Shown here: in pieces, positions 1 through 8,273 of the stretch
Layout: the number at the start of each line of letters is the position of its first letter
Position numbering within the stretch: the stretch's first letter is position 1
Source of the DNA: a virus
IMG/VR virus record: IMGVR_UViG_3300007541_000129
Span: 1-29,250 of that record
Reading direction: 5' to 3' (one strand)
DNA: 29,250 nt
Notes under the pieces: model-generated
Database searches by the model: none
Told to the model about the DNA's origin: nothing
Seen by the model: only the letters and a program-made list of their open reading frames with translations
Program-made: the position numbers and the translations under genes

Positions 1-1
1 C

Positions 2-1042
2 CTATTGGGCGGTTCCGATACCAGTCACGATGGACCCAGCAGACTCACCAGCAGCTCGAGAGAACTCACCACCGCCGACGAATTCTCCGATTCGCGACTT
101 CTTTCTTTGCTCTAGTTCTCGCTTTGCCTTCTCGTTCAAACCAAACTGTTGAGCAATGAGTTCTTGATCGCTGATTGTTCCCTCACCGGGGAGCGCAGAG
201 CGAAGCTCGCCAAGCTTTCCAATTTCAGAGAATCCGGTTTCTGCTTCGGCAAGGGTGACGCCAGAACGGACCAGTTCTTCTGCCTGCTCGCGGCCGAGTC
301 TGATGTTACCCATAGTCTGGGCCCTACCCATGAACAATGCAGACTGTGCCTGACGCTTGTAATCTGCGGCAGTCAACAGTGGGCGTGCACGGTCAGGATC
401 AATAAAGTACGCCATGATGTCACCGTCGGTCAGGTTGTACTCGTCCCGGAGTTTCTGCTTTACGGTGGCGTCTGCGTCCTCTACGACCCGGTAGGCATCC
501 CGAAGCCTGTTATCAAGCTCAACTACAGCAACGTCACCACCAATCAACTTTTCAAAGTCGGCTGGATCGTCATAGAAGCCAGGGGGGAGACCATTCTTGG
601 CGAGAACATTTGAATAACTCTTTTCAAGTTCAATGTAGGTTGATGGAAGGAGTTCGCTGAGTCCAGCAGCCTTCCTCAATTCGTTGGCCCTGAACCTTTT
701 CTTGTAAGCGGGCTCCTCTTTTACGGAAAGCACAAGAGCGTCTGCATCAGTAAAGTCAACCTCTTGAGCTGTGTACTTGCTCCAGAGTGGGGTTTCAAGT
801 TCGCCCAACCCGTATTGCACCAAGATTGCGCGAAGGATTGCTTTTGCGTCTTCTCTTGGCTCAAACTGGTAGTCCTCGAGGTATCCGGTTTCAAGTTCGG
901 AAACCCGGTTCTCAAGGTCTACAACGTATGGATCCTTGCCATAATTGGGATCACCGGGGGAGCGGCCCCACTGGTCCGTGGTTGGGTTCAGTGGAGTTAC
1001 ATCAAACGGCTGGATTCTTCCGATGTCAAATGCGTCGCTCAT
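2..1042 (-). CDS. Putative virion structural protein (346 aa)
   Basis: The ATG at 1042 overlaps the upstream gene's TGA by 4 nt (ATGA); the stop is TAG at the very edge of the window. The protein is mostly helical and charged, without signal peptide or TM segment. The central region (about 65-235) has the pattern of a structural protein family I associate with actinobacteriophages: an LRAILVQYGL segment, AYKKRFRANELRKAAGL, then LPPGFYDDPADFEKLI and MAYFIDPDRARPLL. The C-terminus is Gly/Ala/Ser-rich. It is last in a run of six overlapping genes that begins with the portal, so a role in the virion (internal or connector protein) is likely. The precise role is unknown. Because the stop abuts the window end, I could not test whether sense codons follow it. 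Confidence 0.75.
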   Translation of the reverse strand: MSDAFDIGRIQPFDVTPLNPTTDQWGRSPGDPNYGKDPYVVDLENRVSELETGYLEDYQFEPREDAKAILRAILVQYGLGELETPLWSKYTAQEVDFTDADALVLSVKEEPAYKKRFRANELRKAAGLSELLPSTYIELEKSYSNVLAKNGLPPGFYDDPADFEKLIGGDVAVVELDNRLRDAYRVVEDADATVKQKLRDEYNLTDGDIMAYFIDPDRARPLLTAADYKRQAQSALFMGRAQTMGNIRLGREQAEELVRSGVTLAEAETGFSEIGKLGELRSALPGEGTISDQELIAQQFGLNEKAKRELEQRKKSRIGEFVGGGEFSRAAGESAGSIVTGIGTAQ

Positions 1043-1983
1043 TCAACAGCCCCAAATGCTTTTGCCAAGTTCATTGCCATTGACCTCGCGTCATTCTTTG
1101 CTTGCTTTGTGTACTTGTATCCGTACTTGTCATCACTTCGCAACAAAGTTTCCCACTCGGTCATACTCATCGGCCTGCCGTTTTGGGTTCCGAAAGCAGC
1201 AGCAAACTTGCTGTCATTCATGTCAATTGACTCTTCGCTCATTTCAAGAACCCTGGATGCGGCCTGGCGGTACGGCGCAAAGATGTCCTGCAGGGTCAGT
1301 CCAGCGTCAAGCTGTGGTGCTAGATGGAAGTATGCCGACTTTGCCGCAATCATCCCCTTTTTCCTGAACGAATCCTCGGACAGAACCTGACCGTTGTAAG
1401 CCTGGCCGGTAAGAACCGAGTAAACCTGGTCATCAAGATCAGAGGGGTTGTAGCCGTACGACTTGGCAAGATTCTTCAGAGCCATTGCATCGAGGCTGGA
1501 AACAATGTCAGCTTTTGTTTTCCTCGAAGTACCAAATGTTGAATAAATGTAGTTGTCGGCTACTACTCCGGTCATCCCGAACCGGGTCACGTCTCTGGCG
1601 ATCTTGTCCAGTTCCGAAATGGTCATGCCAAGGTCGCCGTATTTGGAGGCAATCTGCGCCCTAATTGACGCAATTGATGCAGCCCTTTCCGCTTCGGTAA
1701 GTGCGTCAAATTGCTTCGCCTTATCGGACGTTTGGTTCCAGTAGTTAGTTGCCTTGATCTTCCCGTCAAGAGCCATGATCCCGGCATCGGTATCAAGTGA
1801 GTAACTGTCGGGGTTCTTTGCTACATCGAGAATCAAGTCAACAAGGTCGTTGCCAAATACGCTTCGAGCCTCTGCTTCGCCAGCACCACCATCAACTATG
1901 CGGGCGTACTGCGGGAACTGGGAAACAAAGAAGGACTTCCAGTCTTGCTCTGGTGTTTCCTGCTTCTTCTTTTTTGTTGCCAT
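1039..1983 (-). CDS. Putative virion structural protein (314 aa)
   Basis: The ATG at 1983 overlaps a TAA (TAATG) that closes the in-frame extension of the preceding gene; GGTGG lies about 6 nt upstream. The N-terminus is Lys-rich (MATKKKKQ); the rest is helical and soluble. Residues about 75-140 contain YWNQTSDKAKQFDAL followed by a helical region with ISELDKIARDVTRFG. I associate this arrangement with minor virion proteins encoded near the portal in actinobacteriophages, but that is recall rather than a search. Its stop overlaps the next gene by 4 nt, which argues for co-translation with the 346-aa protein. Not a capsid or tape-measure protein by any motif I can see. Confidence 0.75.
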   Translation of the reverse strand: MATKKKKQETPEQDWKSFFVSQFPQYARIVDGGAGEAEARSVFGNDLVDLILDVAKNPDSYSLDTDAGIMALDGKIKATNYWNQTSDKAKQFDALTEAERAASIASIRAQIASKYGDLGMTISELDKIARDVTRFGMTGVVADNYIYSTFGTSRKTKADIVSSLDAMALKNLAKSYGYNPSDLDDQVYSVLTGQAYNGQVLSEDSFRKKGMIAAKSAYFHLAPQLDAGLTLQDIFAPYRQAASRVLEMSEESIDMNDSKFAAAFGTQNGRPMSMTEWETLLRSDDKYGYKYTKQAKNDARSMAMNLAKAFGAVE

Positions 1984-2069
1984 TACGAACCACCAAGCAG
2001 CGCGAAGATCCTATTGATTGCGCCGCCAACTTTGTATGCAGTCGCTTCGCCTGGAGCAATTGATTCGAC
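1983..2069 (-). other. In-frame 28-codon extension after an amber stop
   Basis: Directly after the TAG of the 271-aa ORF the same frame stays open for 28 sense codons (VESIAPGEATAYKVGGAI, then NRIFALLGGS). It closes with TAA at 1983-1985, which overlaps the next gene's ATG as TAATG. Every other junction in this gene cluster is a tight overlap, so an 86-nt gap here would be the exception. The stretch looks like the original C-terminus of the protein. It is cut off by a point mutation or base-call error, or made by TAG readthrough. Confidence 0.6.
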
Positions 2070-2885
2070 CTAACCCTTGGCTGCAACCGATAACGATGCA
2101 GGATCTTGCGTCTTCCCCATAGCGGCGGCACGCTCCTCTGCTTGGATTCGTTGAATTGCTGCTTGAATTTCTTTCTTTGTCAATGCTCTGCCGAGGTACC
2201 TAAATGATGCTTCGGTCAGTGCCTGCTCTGCGTCCTTGCTGGATACAACAGAGTATGAACGCCCGCCGCTCGTCCCCATGTTTCCGACCGCAATTGCCCC
2301 GCCGCTGACCATTCCGGCAATTGCTCGCCAGGTGCGGCCCATGCCAACAGAGAAATCAAACAGATCCTGAATGGCCCTCTTGTCTTCGTTGCGGAGACCA
2401 AAGCCCTTGATTGCACCATCTGATGGCTTGTCATCGCCGTAGTACCCAAGCCTCTGGGCGGTGCGCAGGAGAAGTGCTCTGTCTGCATCTGTCTGAAGGT
2501 TCCAGTACTCCGGACCAATGTCGTCTCCATTGTCGGAATAAGCCACTCTGGAGATGTTGTTTTTTTCATCAACCAGCGATGGGCCAACATAGGCAATCTG
2601 GTTGCTAAGCGCTGGCATTCCGGAAATTCTTTTGATTGAGCTTCCGGTAAACGTGGTCAGTTTGTCATTGTCTGCCCACTTGAGATTTTCTTGGGTGTTG
2701 TTGATGTATCTACTTGGATACGGGTAAACGTTTGTTCCGGCTGCCCCGGTCCTTGCCGACGAGGCAGGTGGGAACATCTTTGGATCTATTGTAAAATCAC
2801 CCGAGCCAGTGCCGGTTGACTCCGTATCTGGTGCTATGGAACTAGCCGTTTCTTCTAAATCACTTTGATTTTTTGGCCTTACCAT
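2070..2885 (-). CDS. Putative virion protein, amber-terminated (271 aa)
   Basis: The ATG at 2885 overlaps the stop of the giant upstream gene (ATGA), with GAGG just before it. The N-terminus (about 1-45) is acidic and Ser/Thr-rich and probably disordered. The middle contains YPYPSRYINNTQENLKWADNDK followed by a mixed alpha/beta region. The C-terminus has a helix with RYLGRALTKKEIQAAIQRIQAEER. I do not recognise a family. Position among portal-linked genes suggests a virion protein. The ORF ends at TAG (2070-2072), but the frame continues for 28 codons to a TAA that overlaps the next start, so the intended product is probably about 300 aa. TAG also ends several other genes here with no such extension. 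Confidence 0.75.
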   Translation of the reverse strand: MVRPKNQSDLEETASSIAPDTESTGTGSGDFTIDPKMFPPASSARTGAAGTNVYPYPSRYINNTQENLKWADNDKLTTFTGSSIKRISGMPALSNQIAYVGPSLVDEKNNISRVAYSDNGDDIGPEYWNLQTDADRALLLRTAQRLGYYGDDKPSDGAIKGFGLRNEDKRAIQDLFDFSVGMGRTWRAIAGMVSGGAIAVGNMGTSGGRSYSVVSSKDAEQALTEASFRYLGRALTKKEIQAAIQRIQAEERAAAMGKTQDPASLSVAAKG

Positions 2886-5800
2886 CAGTCCTCTACCTCT
2901 TGCGCCAGCACGCGTTGCCAGATTCTAGCAAATTCTGGACTTCTTTCGGAAAGGTCTTCTCCGAAGGTTCGCAGATGGGCTTTTGCGTATGACGCCCTTT
3001 GTGACTCAAGGCTTCTTACACCTAGACCAGCGTAGTAGTTGTTTCGCAACTCAAGGTATTTCTTGAGCGGAGATGTCAGGTTGTTGTCGGCAACCCTGGA
3101 GTCCTCGACAATTCTCTCCAGTTCTGCCATCTGGTTGGGAAACTCACCAACCGTAAACTCGGCAAACCTCGGGAATCCCGGGTACTCTTCATGCAACTGT
3201 GCTCTGTAGTTGTCAAGCAGGCGCCTCTGCATCTCGGTAAGATTTGCCCCAAACAGCTTGCGGGCGGCACGGTATCTTGCCGAACCAACTCGGCGCTGGG
3301 CCAGATCAATTAGTTCATCGTCGGTAAGACGGACTCTTTTGCCCTGCTGACGCTGGCGCTCATAAACGTCAAAGTTGAACTCGGACCCGGACGGAGCAAA
3401 GTATGAAGCAACCGTTGGGTACTCGTTCATAATGTCGCCATTGGCGAATTCCCACTCACCAAACTCACGGCTGGCCTCCAGGCCCTCAACTACCGTCTTG
3501 GTCTTCGAGCCGATGTATAGGGTCATCTCTTCACCGAAAACCTTTTGGAATCGCTGGATGGCCGTGTCGTAGTTTTCTTGCTGGAACTTTTCGAGAACCT
3601 TCGTCATTTCATCGACGTATACATCCATTTCAAGTTCTCCCTTTGACTCCACCTTGTATCCGACCTGTGGTGAGGTTGGCCCAATAAACTGCTGGATGAT
3701 TCTCATCAGAGAGATTGTTTGAGCTTCTTGCTTTGCCTTTGCTTTTAGGGCCCTGGTTCCCTCTTCCGTATTCAGATCAAAGTCACCGCTTGCAGATAGT
3801 GCCCTGAGAACCTCAACATAGGTTCTTGCAAATGTTGAGTTCATGTCGTCTTCGCGGTTGTAGGCCAATGAAGAGATCAGGTCGGCTGTCTTTGTAACCG
3901 TGCCAGGCAGCGGATTGAAAGATCCTGCGACTTCCTGTGCCGTTGAAGTCTTACCGTACGGCAAAACAACCTGCACGAGCTTGCTGGTGTCTGGAGTGTT
4001 TCTCAGAATAAACGACGCTGGTATTTGGGCTAATGGCCCAAGACCTGGCATCCAGCTAATTCCTTGGCTGAGCTGAGACACTGGCGCTTCTGCCAGTACT
4101 TCAGTGTCGTACAGATTCAGAACATTGCCAAGACCAAGTAGTGATGGGAACTGGAAGTACATTTGGTCTGACTGCGGGTCCTTGTAAAAGAACCCACGTC
4201 CGTCCTGATCTGGGTCTGCTTGGGTCAGACCGAAGGAGAACCTGTTGAACCTGGTAGCAATCGAAGGATCCTCGATCATCAGCGATGTCCATCGACCAAT
4301 GATTTCTCTCCACGCCGTGACAAACGGCATGGTGATTCGAAGAATGTCTTCCAGGTTCGACCTGGCAGAGGCGTCGTAAAGAAGTTCTTTTGTCTTCTGC
4401 AGAGCTACCAGTCGCGCATAGTCGTCGAGATCTTCGTACTTGACCTTGCCACCCTTGCCAGATTTTGCAATCTGCTGAATTCTTTGCGCGGTCTTCTTGT
4501 CTCCGATGTAATCGCCAATGTCGGTGTATCCACCACGCTTGGCGTCCGCCTCCAGCTTCTTCACCAACTTCTTTGCAGAGTTGGGATCAATCTGGTCCAG
4601 CCTCTGCGAGACTTCGTCATAGTAGAACTTGCGAAATACTGGGCTTCGCTCGGTTGTCTTTACCCACTTTTTTCCGTATAGCTCACTAAAGATCTTGTCC
4701 GTGAACTGGTCCAGACCCTCGCTGATACCCTCGAACAGCTTCCTGTCGGTGCCATCTTTTTCGTAGATTTCTTTTTGTACGTACTGTGGAAGCCCCTGGT
4801 TGGTGGACTTCTCGTACATAGGAGCCTTTTTGATTACCCTTCTTGCGTCCCTATCTCCGTAGTAGTTGAAGCTTCCGTTTGGGCGCGTGGTAACAGAGTT
4901 CCCCGTTGTCGGGATTACGACTATGTCGCTGCCGCTGATCCCAGAAATGATTGCCTCGTCTCCGTTCTGGAGACGGACTGCTTGACCAACCACGGGCTTT
5001 GGCGAACCGGACAACAACTTGACGCTGGAGGCAGGAACCGTCTGAATCTCGTCAAACTTTCCGACCCTGTCAAACGCCTGCATGAAGGCAATTTCACTCA
5101 GGTTGCCGGAGTTTGTTTCAACGTTTCCAACAACAATGGTCTTTATGTGGTTCCTGAGCCAGTCGTCTAGTTCGCCTTTTGACAGGGAGCGAAGATCGAT
5201 CGGTGGTCCAAACGCCTCAATCCCATCTACGCTCTTGAACGGAACACCACGTTTGTAAATGCCAACAAGGTCCTTGAACACGTCTGGTGTCTTGGCAAGT
5301 TTTACAGCTTCCTCTACGGCGTCATCAATGTCGCCGCCAAAAGCGATTGCCTGTGCAATGGATTTCTGCAAAGGATCTTTATGGGCAAGTCGAATTTGCT
5401 GGAGTATCCCGCGTGTCCAGGTCTCTTCGCCGTCCAGCTTTGAAACCGGCCTCCAGTTGTTGGTGGCCCTGAGGTGTGATCCAACCGTGTGCATGCCAAG
5501 ACCTTGCTGGCGCATGTTGAAGTTCAACAACTCAGCATGCTCTCGACGCAACTGCTGTGCATTGTCGTAGGCGATAAGGCTCTCACCAAGGATGGAGCGG
5601 TTCTTCATCGAAAACCCAGCACGCCTAAACGCACGATTCAGTTTGTTTGATTCTTTGGTCTCGGCAAGAACCAGTGCCATGTACTGGAATGGGTGGCTAA
5701 GCACTCCGGTCTGCGCGCCAAATGCCATGCGAAGCTGGGCGTCCATTGCGTTTCGCATTACGTATCCGATGGTTGCAAGGTTGAGCGGCTTCCAGATCCT

Positions 5801-7885
5801 GTTCTGCAGGTGATCCAAAAAAGTCAGATAACCGCGCTGTTCTCCACTAAACAGTTTTTTGTCGGAGACTTCGATCAATCCTTCTCGCTCATTCAACAAC
5901 TGTTGATAGCGAGCCTCTTGTGTTGGGTTTCGCTTTCTTCCAACAAGTTGACGAATTTCGTTTTGAACCTGCGCAAATCTCTGCTCGTCGACAATCGTCT
6001 CTACATCTTCGTAGAGCTTCCTCTTGGTAGTGAGGGCCATCGTTGGCTTCCGAATTGCCTTGGGAACGTTGTTTAGGGCGTCGGCAATGAAAGGGTTGTT
6101 CGTGAGCCTTCTGATTTCCCTGTAATCAGGAAGCGTCTGAACCCTGTCAAACAGTTCTGATAACTGCATCGGTCGCACGATGCCATGTGCTGCGGTTCCA
6201 ACCTCTGCTGCCTGCTTGATGAAATCGTTGTATACGGTTGGCGGAAGATGATTCTTCAACATCGTTCCATACAAACGCATGAACTTGTGGTCCGTCGGCA
6301 CGCCCGCTCTGTCAATCAAGGTGGAGCGGAGCTTCTCCATTGATTGCTTTGGCCTGCGGAGAATGTCATCTATGACCTCGTTGCGCACACCATTCTTTTT
6401 CAGAATGGTCGACACCGCCATTTCATAGATTTTGTAGGCGTCCTTTTGGTCATCGGCACTTGACTTGGCCAAAAAGTTCTTGCTTGCGGTTTCCAGGAAT
6501 GTGGAGATTTCGTCGTCGCTTGCGCCTGCGCCCTTCAAGGAAAGCGAGAAGTTGCGCATTGCCGCAGCTCTGTCATAGTCATCACCGTTGATAACGATCT
6601 CGCCCTCAGGAAGATTGGACAAAAGTCGCGAACGCTTCAGTGGGCTGCGCTTGAGAAGGTACCTTGCTGGCTGGCTGAAGCCCGGCCTAATGTCGTAGAT
6701 GTTTGTGCTGAGGGTATTCTTGCCAATTGCGTAGCCGTTTACCAGTGCATACTTGACCTTGTCGACGCTGTCCGCTTTCTGCAGGTCAAGAGCCTGCTCT
6801 GGGGTGATCTTGAAGTCGTACATTCGGTAGATGTTGTACAGACTTTTTTCTTGTGCGAGATCATTTACCACCTTGACGGCTGTCGTGTTGCTGTCCATGA
6901 AGCGATTCCACTTCTGCACGTCCAGGGACAGTCCAGTAAGAGACGACTGCAAGCCAGCTTGAGACCTCAAAGCCCGTCTATAAGCGACGGCATCGCTTTT
7001 ACTGACCAGTGGGACTATGCCCCTCGCCGAGGCAAGAGTGTCGGCAAAGTTTGCACCGGTGGTGGCAGCCACGGCACCAGCACGCGTTGCCCTGGAGAGA
7101 TCTCGCGCCCCCTTTACAATGAGCCTGTTGGGGTCTGGAGCGGTCAACTGTGTGATTAGGTCCAGCGTTCCGGACAAAACGTTGTACCAAAGACCCTCTT
7201 CAAGGCCAACTGTTACAGCTGCTCCACGGCCAATAGAGAATGCAGAACCGTTCTTTACCTCTCCTCTGAACTTGCGCGCAGCTTTAGCTTGCTCCTGCAC
7301 CAGCTCATCCGCCATGTAGAACCCGGAACCCTGGTCTCCCCAGTTTGCAGCAAGCTGATAAATACTGAATGACTCAGCGTATTCCTTGAAAAACTGTAGA
7401 TTTTCAGACTTAGTCTTTCCTGGGTTCAGCACAGCCGCGGCATTGTTTAGTGCTTCAGGAACGATCTGCCCAATTGCACCAGCCACACGTGCCACACCCT
7501 TGAGTCCCGAGTAGAAGGAACCAAGACTAAACAGCGATGTGCCCTCACCATTTGACTGAACGTTTGATTCCTGCGCCGGAATGTTAGGAACAACTGCGTA
7601 CTGGGACTTTTCTCGCTCCAGTTCCGGGACAACACCACGCCTGTCCACGATGTTGCGCCCAGAAAACTCCGCAATCTTGTCGATTGCCGCATCGCTGGCA
7701 AAACTTCGGGCAAGTGCAATTTGTGTTTGCGCAGCAATCCATGGCGCACGCTCGTTTATGTACGCAATTCGTTCCGCTACGCGTGGATCAGACTGTGAGG
7801 CAAGGCTCAACTGCCGATCTTTTAGGAGAGACTCCTTATTGAGTATCTCTCTGGACTGTTTGTCCAGACTTCGTTGCCAGTCCAT
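2885..7885 (-). CDS. Giant putative internal virion/ejection protein (1666 aa)
   Basis: I choose the ATG at 7885, which overlaps the preceding TGA (TGATG); an in-frame TTG sits one codon earlier. This is the largest gene in the window and directly follows the portal and a 128-aa gene. It is rich in helix, with many basic and acidic patches. Hydrophobic or amphipathic stretches occur around LTFLDHLQNRIWKPLNLA and ITMPFVTAWREIIGRWTSL. A short beta-rich insert (VVGQAVRLQNGDEAIISGI, about residues 955-975) looks like a small barrel. No Walker, transglycosylase or nuclease motif was evident. Size and position match the very large internal or DNA-ejection proteins of podovirus-like phages. A tape measure is less likely because there is no obvious long coiled coil. 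Function is inferred from context only. Confidence 0.7.
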   Translation of the reverse strand: MDWQRSLDKQSREILNKESLLKDRQLSLASQSDPRVAERIAYINERAPWIAAQTQIALARSFASDAAIDKIAEFSGRNIVDRRGVVPELEREKSQYAVVPNIPAQESNVQSNGEGTSLFSLGSFYSGLKGVARVAGAIGQIVPEALNNAAAVLNPGKTKSENLQFFKEYAESFSIYQLAANWGDQGSGFYMADELVQEQAKAARKFRGEVKNGSAFSIGRGAAVTVGLEEGLWYNVLSGTLDLITQLTAPDPNRLIVKGARDLSRATRAGAVAATTGANFADTLASARGIVPLVSKSDAVAYRRALRSQAGLQSSLTGLSLDVQKWNRFMDSNTTAVKVVNDLAQEKSLYNIYRMYDFKITPEQALDLQKADSVDKVKYALVNGYAIGKNTLSTNIYDIRPGFSQPARYLLKRSPLKRSRLLSNLPEGEIVINGDDYDRAAAMRNFSLSLKGAGASDDEISTFLETASKNFLAKSSADDQKDAYKIYEMAVSTILKKNGVRNEVIDDILRRPKQSMEKLRSTLIDRAGVPTDHKFMRLYGTMLKNHLPPTVYNDFIKQAAEVGTAAHGIVRPMQLSELFDRVQTLPDYREIRRLTNNPFIADALNNVPKAIRKPTMALTTKRKLYEDVETIVDEQRFAQVQNEIRQLVGRKRNPTQEARYQQLLNEREGLIEVSDKKLFSGEQRGYLTFLDHLQNRIWKPLNLATIGYVMRNAMDAQLRMAFGAQTGVLSHPFQYMALVLAETKESNKLNRAFRRAGFSMKNRSILGESLIAYDNAQQLRREHAELLNFNMRQQGLGMHTVGSHLRATNNWRPVSKLDGEETWTRGILQQIRLAHKDPLQKSIAQAIAFGGDIDDAVEEAVKLAKTPDVFKDLVGIYKRGVPFKSVDGIEAFGPPIDLRSLSKGELDDWLRNHIKTIVVGNVETNSGNLSEIAFMQAFDRVGKFDEIQTVPASSVKLLSGSPKPVVGQAVRLQNGDEAIISGISGSDIVVIPTTGNSVTTRPNGSFNYYGDRDARRVIKKAPMYEKSTNQGLPQYVQKEIYEKDGTDRKLFEGISEGLDQFTDKIFSELYGKKWVKTTERSPVFRKFYYDEVSQRLDQIDPNSAKKLVKKLEADAKRGGYTDIGDYIGDKKTAQRIQQIAKSGKGGKVKYEDLDDYARLVALQKTKELLYDASARSNLEDILRITMPFVTAWREIIGRWTSLMIEDPSIATRFNRFSFGLTQADPDQDGRGFFYKDPQSDQMYFQFPSLLGLGNVLNLYDTEVLAEAPVSQLSQGISWMPGLGPLAQIPASFILRNTPDTSKLVQVVLPYGKTSTAQEVAGSFNPLPGTVTKTADLISSLAYNREDDMNSTFARTYVEVLRALSASGDFDLNTEEGTRALKAKAKQEAQTISLMRIIQQFIGPTSPQVGYKVESKGELEMDVYVDEMTKVLEKFQQENYDTAIQRFQKVFGEEMTLYIGSKTKTVVEGLEASREFGEWEFANGDIMNEYPTVASYFAPSGSEFNFDVYERQRQQGKRVRLTDDELIDLAQRRVGSARYRAARKLFGANLTEMQRRLLDNYRAQLHEEYPGFPRFAEFTVGEFPNQMAELERIVEDSRVADNNLTSPLKKYLELRNNYYAGLGVRSLESQRASYAKAHLRTFGEDLSERSPEFARIWQRVLAQEVED

Positions 7886-8271
7886 CAAGCCCCATACTTG
7901 TCAAGAAGGTCGGCAATTCCACTATTTGGGTAGAACCGAGCAATGTTTTGCAGCTCGATAAGTGCTTCGTTTCTTGGGTTTGCAATGGGAATCCCAGCCT
8001 GCAGTGAAGACATTCCAGGACCAAAGTCAGCTCCGGCCGTAATTGGTTCATCTGGGCGCTGAGTTGGGGCAAGCAGATCCATTACTCTGCCGGGCTGTGG
8101 TCGATTTGGCTGTTGCTGAACCGACTCGCTGGGAGGAGCGGATGCCGGAACCTCACGCAATCCCCGCATAAGGCGTGCTGATTCCCCGTACTGGTTGGAT
8201 GGCGGAACTTTCGGAGTCATTGTCTGTCCGATTTTTGCCGCCTTGTTTTGAAGATCAGAACGAATAGCCAC
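7885..8271 (-). CDS. Small Pro-rich protein downstream of portal (128 aa)
   Basis: A strong Shine-Dalgarno (GGAGGATAAGC) precedes a GTG start at 8271, two nt after the portal's TAA. Residues about 18-75 are Pro/Gln/Ser-rich (PPSNQYGESARLM, then PPSESVQQQPNRPQPGR) and likely disordered. The C-terminus is a short helical region ending SGIADLLDKYGA. I do not recognise it. A scaffold or head-completion role is possible from its place between portal and giant virion gene, but it is short for a scaffold and this is guesswork. Confidence 0.65.
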   Translation of the reverse strand: MAIRSDLQNKAAKIGQTMTPKVPPSNQYGESARLMRGLREVPASAPPSESVQQQPNRPQPGRVMDLLAPTQRPDEPITAGADFGPGMSSLQAGIPIANPRNEALIELQNIARFYPNSGIADLLDKYGA

Positions 8272-8273
8272 GC

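Noticed and set aside
149-1390. Plus-strand frames of 154 and 208 aa opposite virion genes
   Set aside because: Antisense to well-supported overlapping minus-strand genes; composition is not protein-like and no promoter or ribosome site is seen.
1983-2072. Reassignment of TAG as a sense codon in this phage
   Set aside because: TAG ends the VWA, tail fibre, 180-aa and 142-aa genes, where the downstream frame is short or overlaps unrelated genes.
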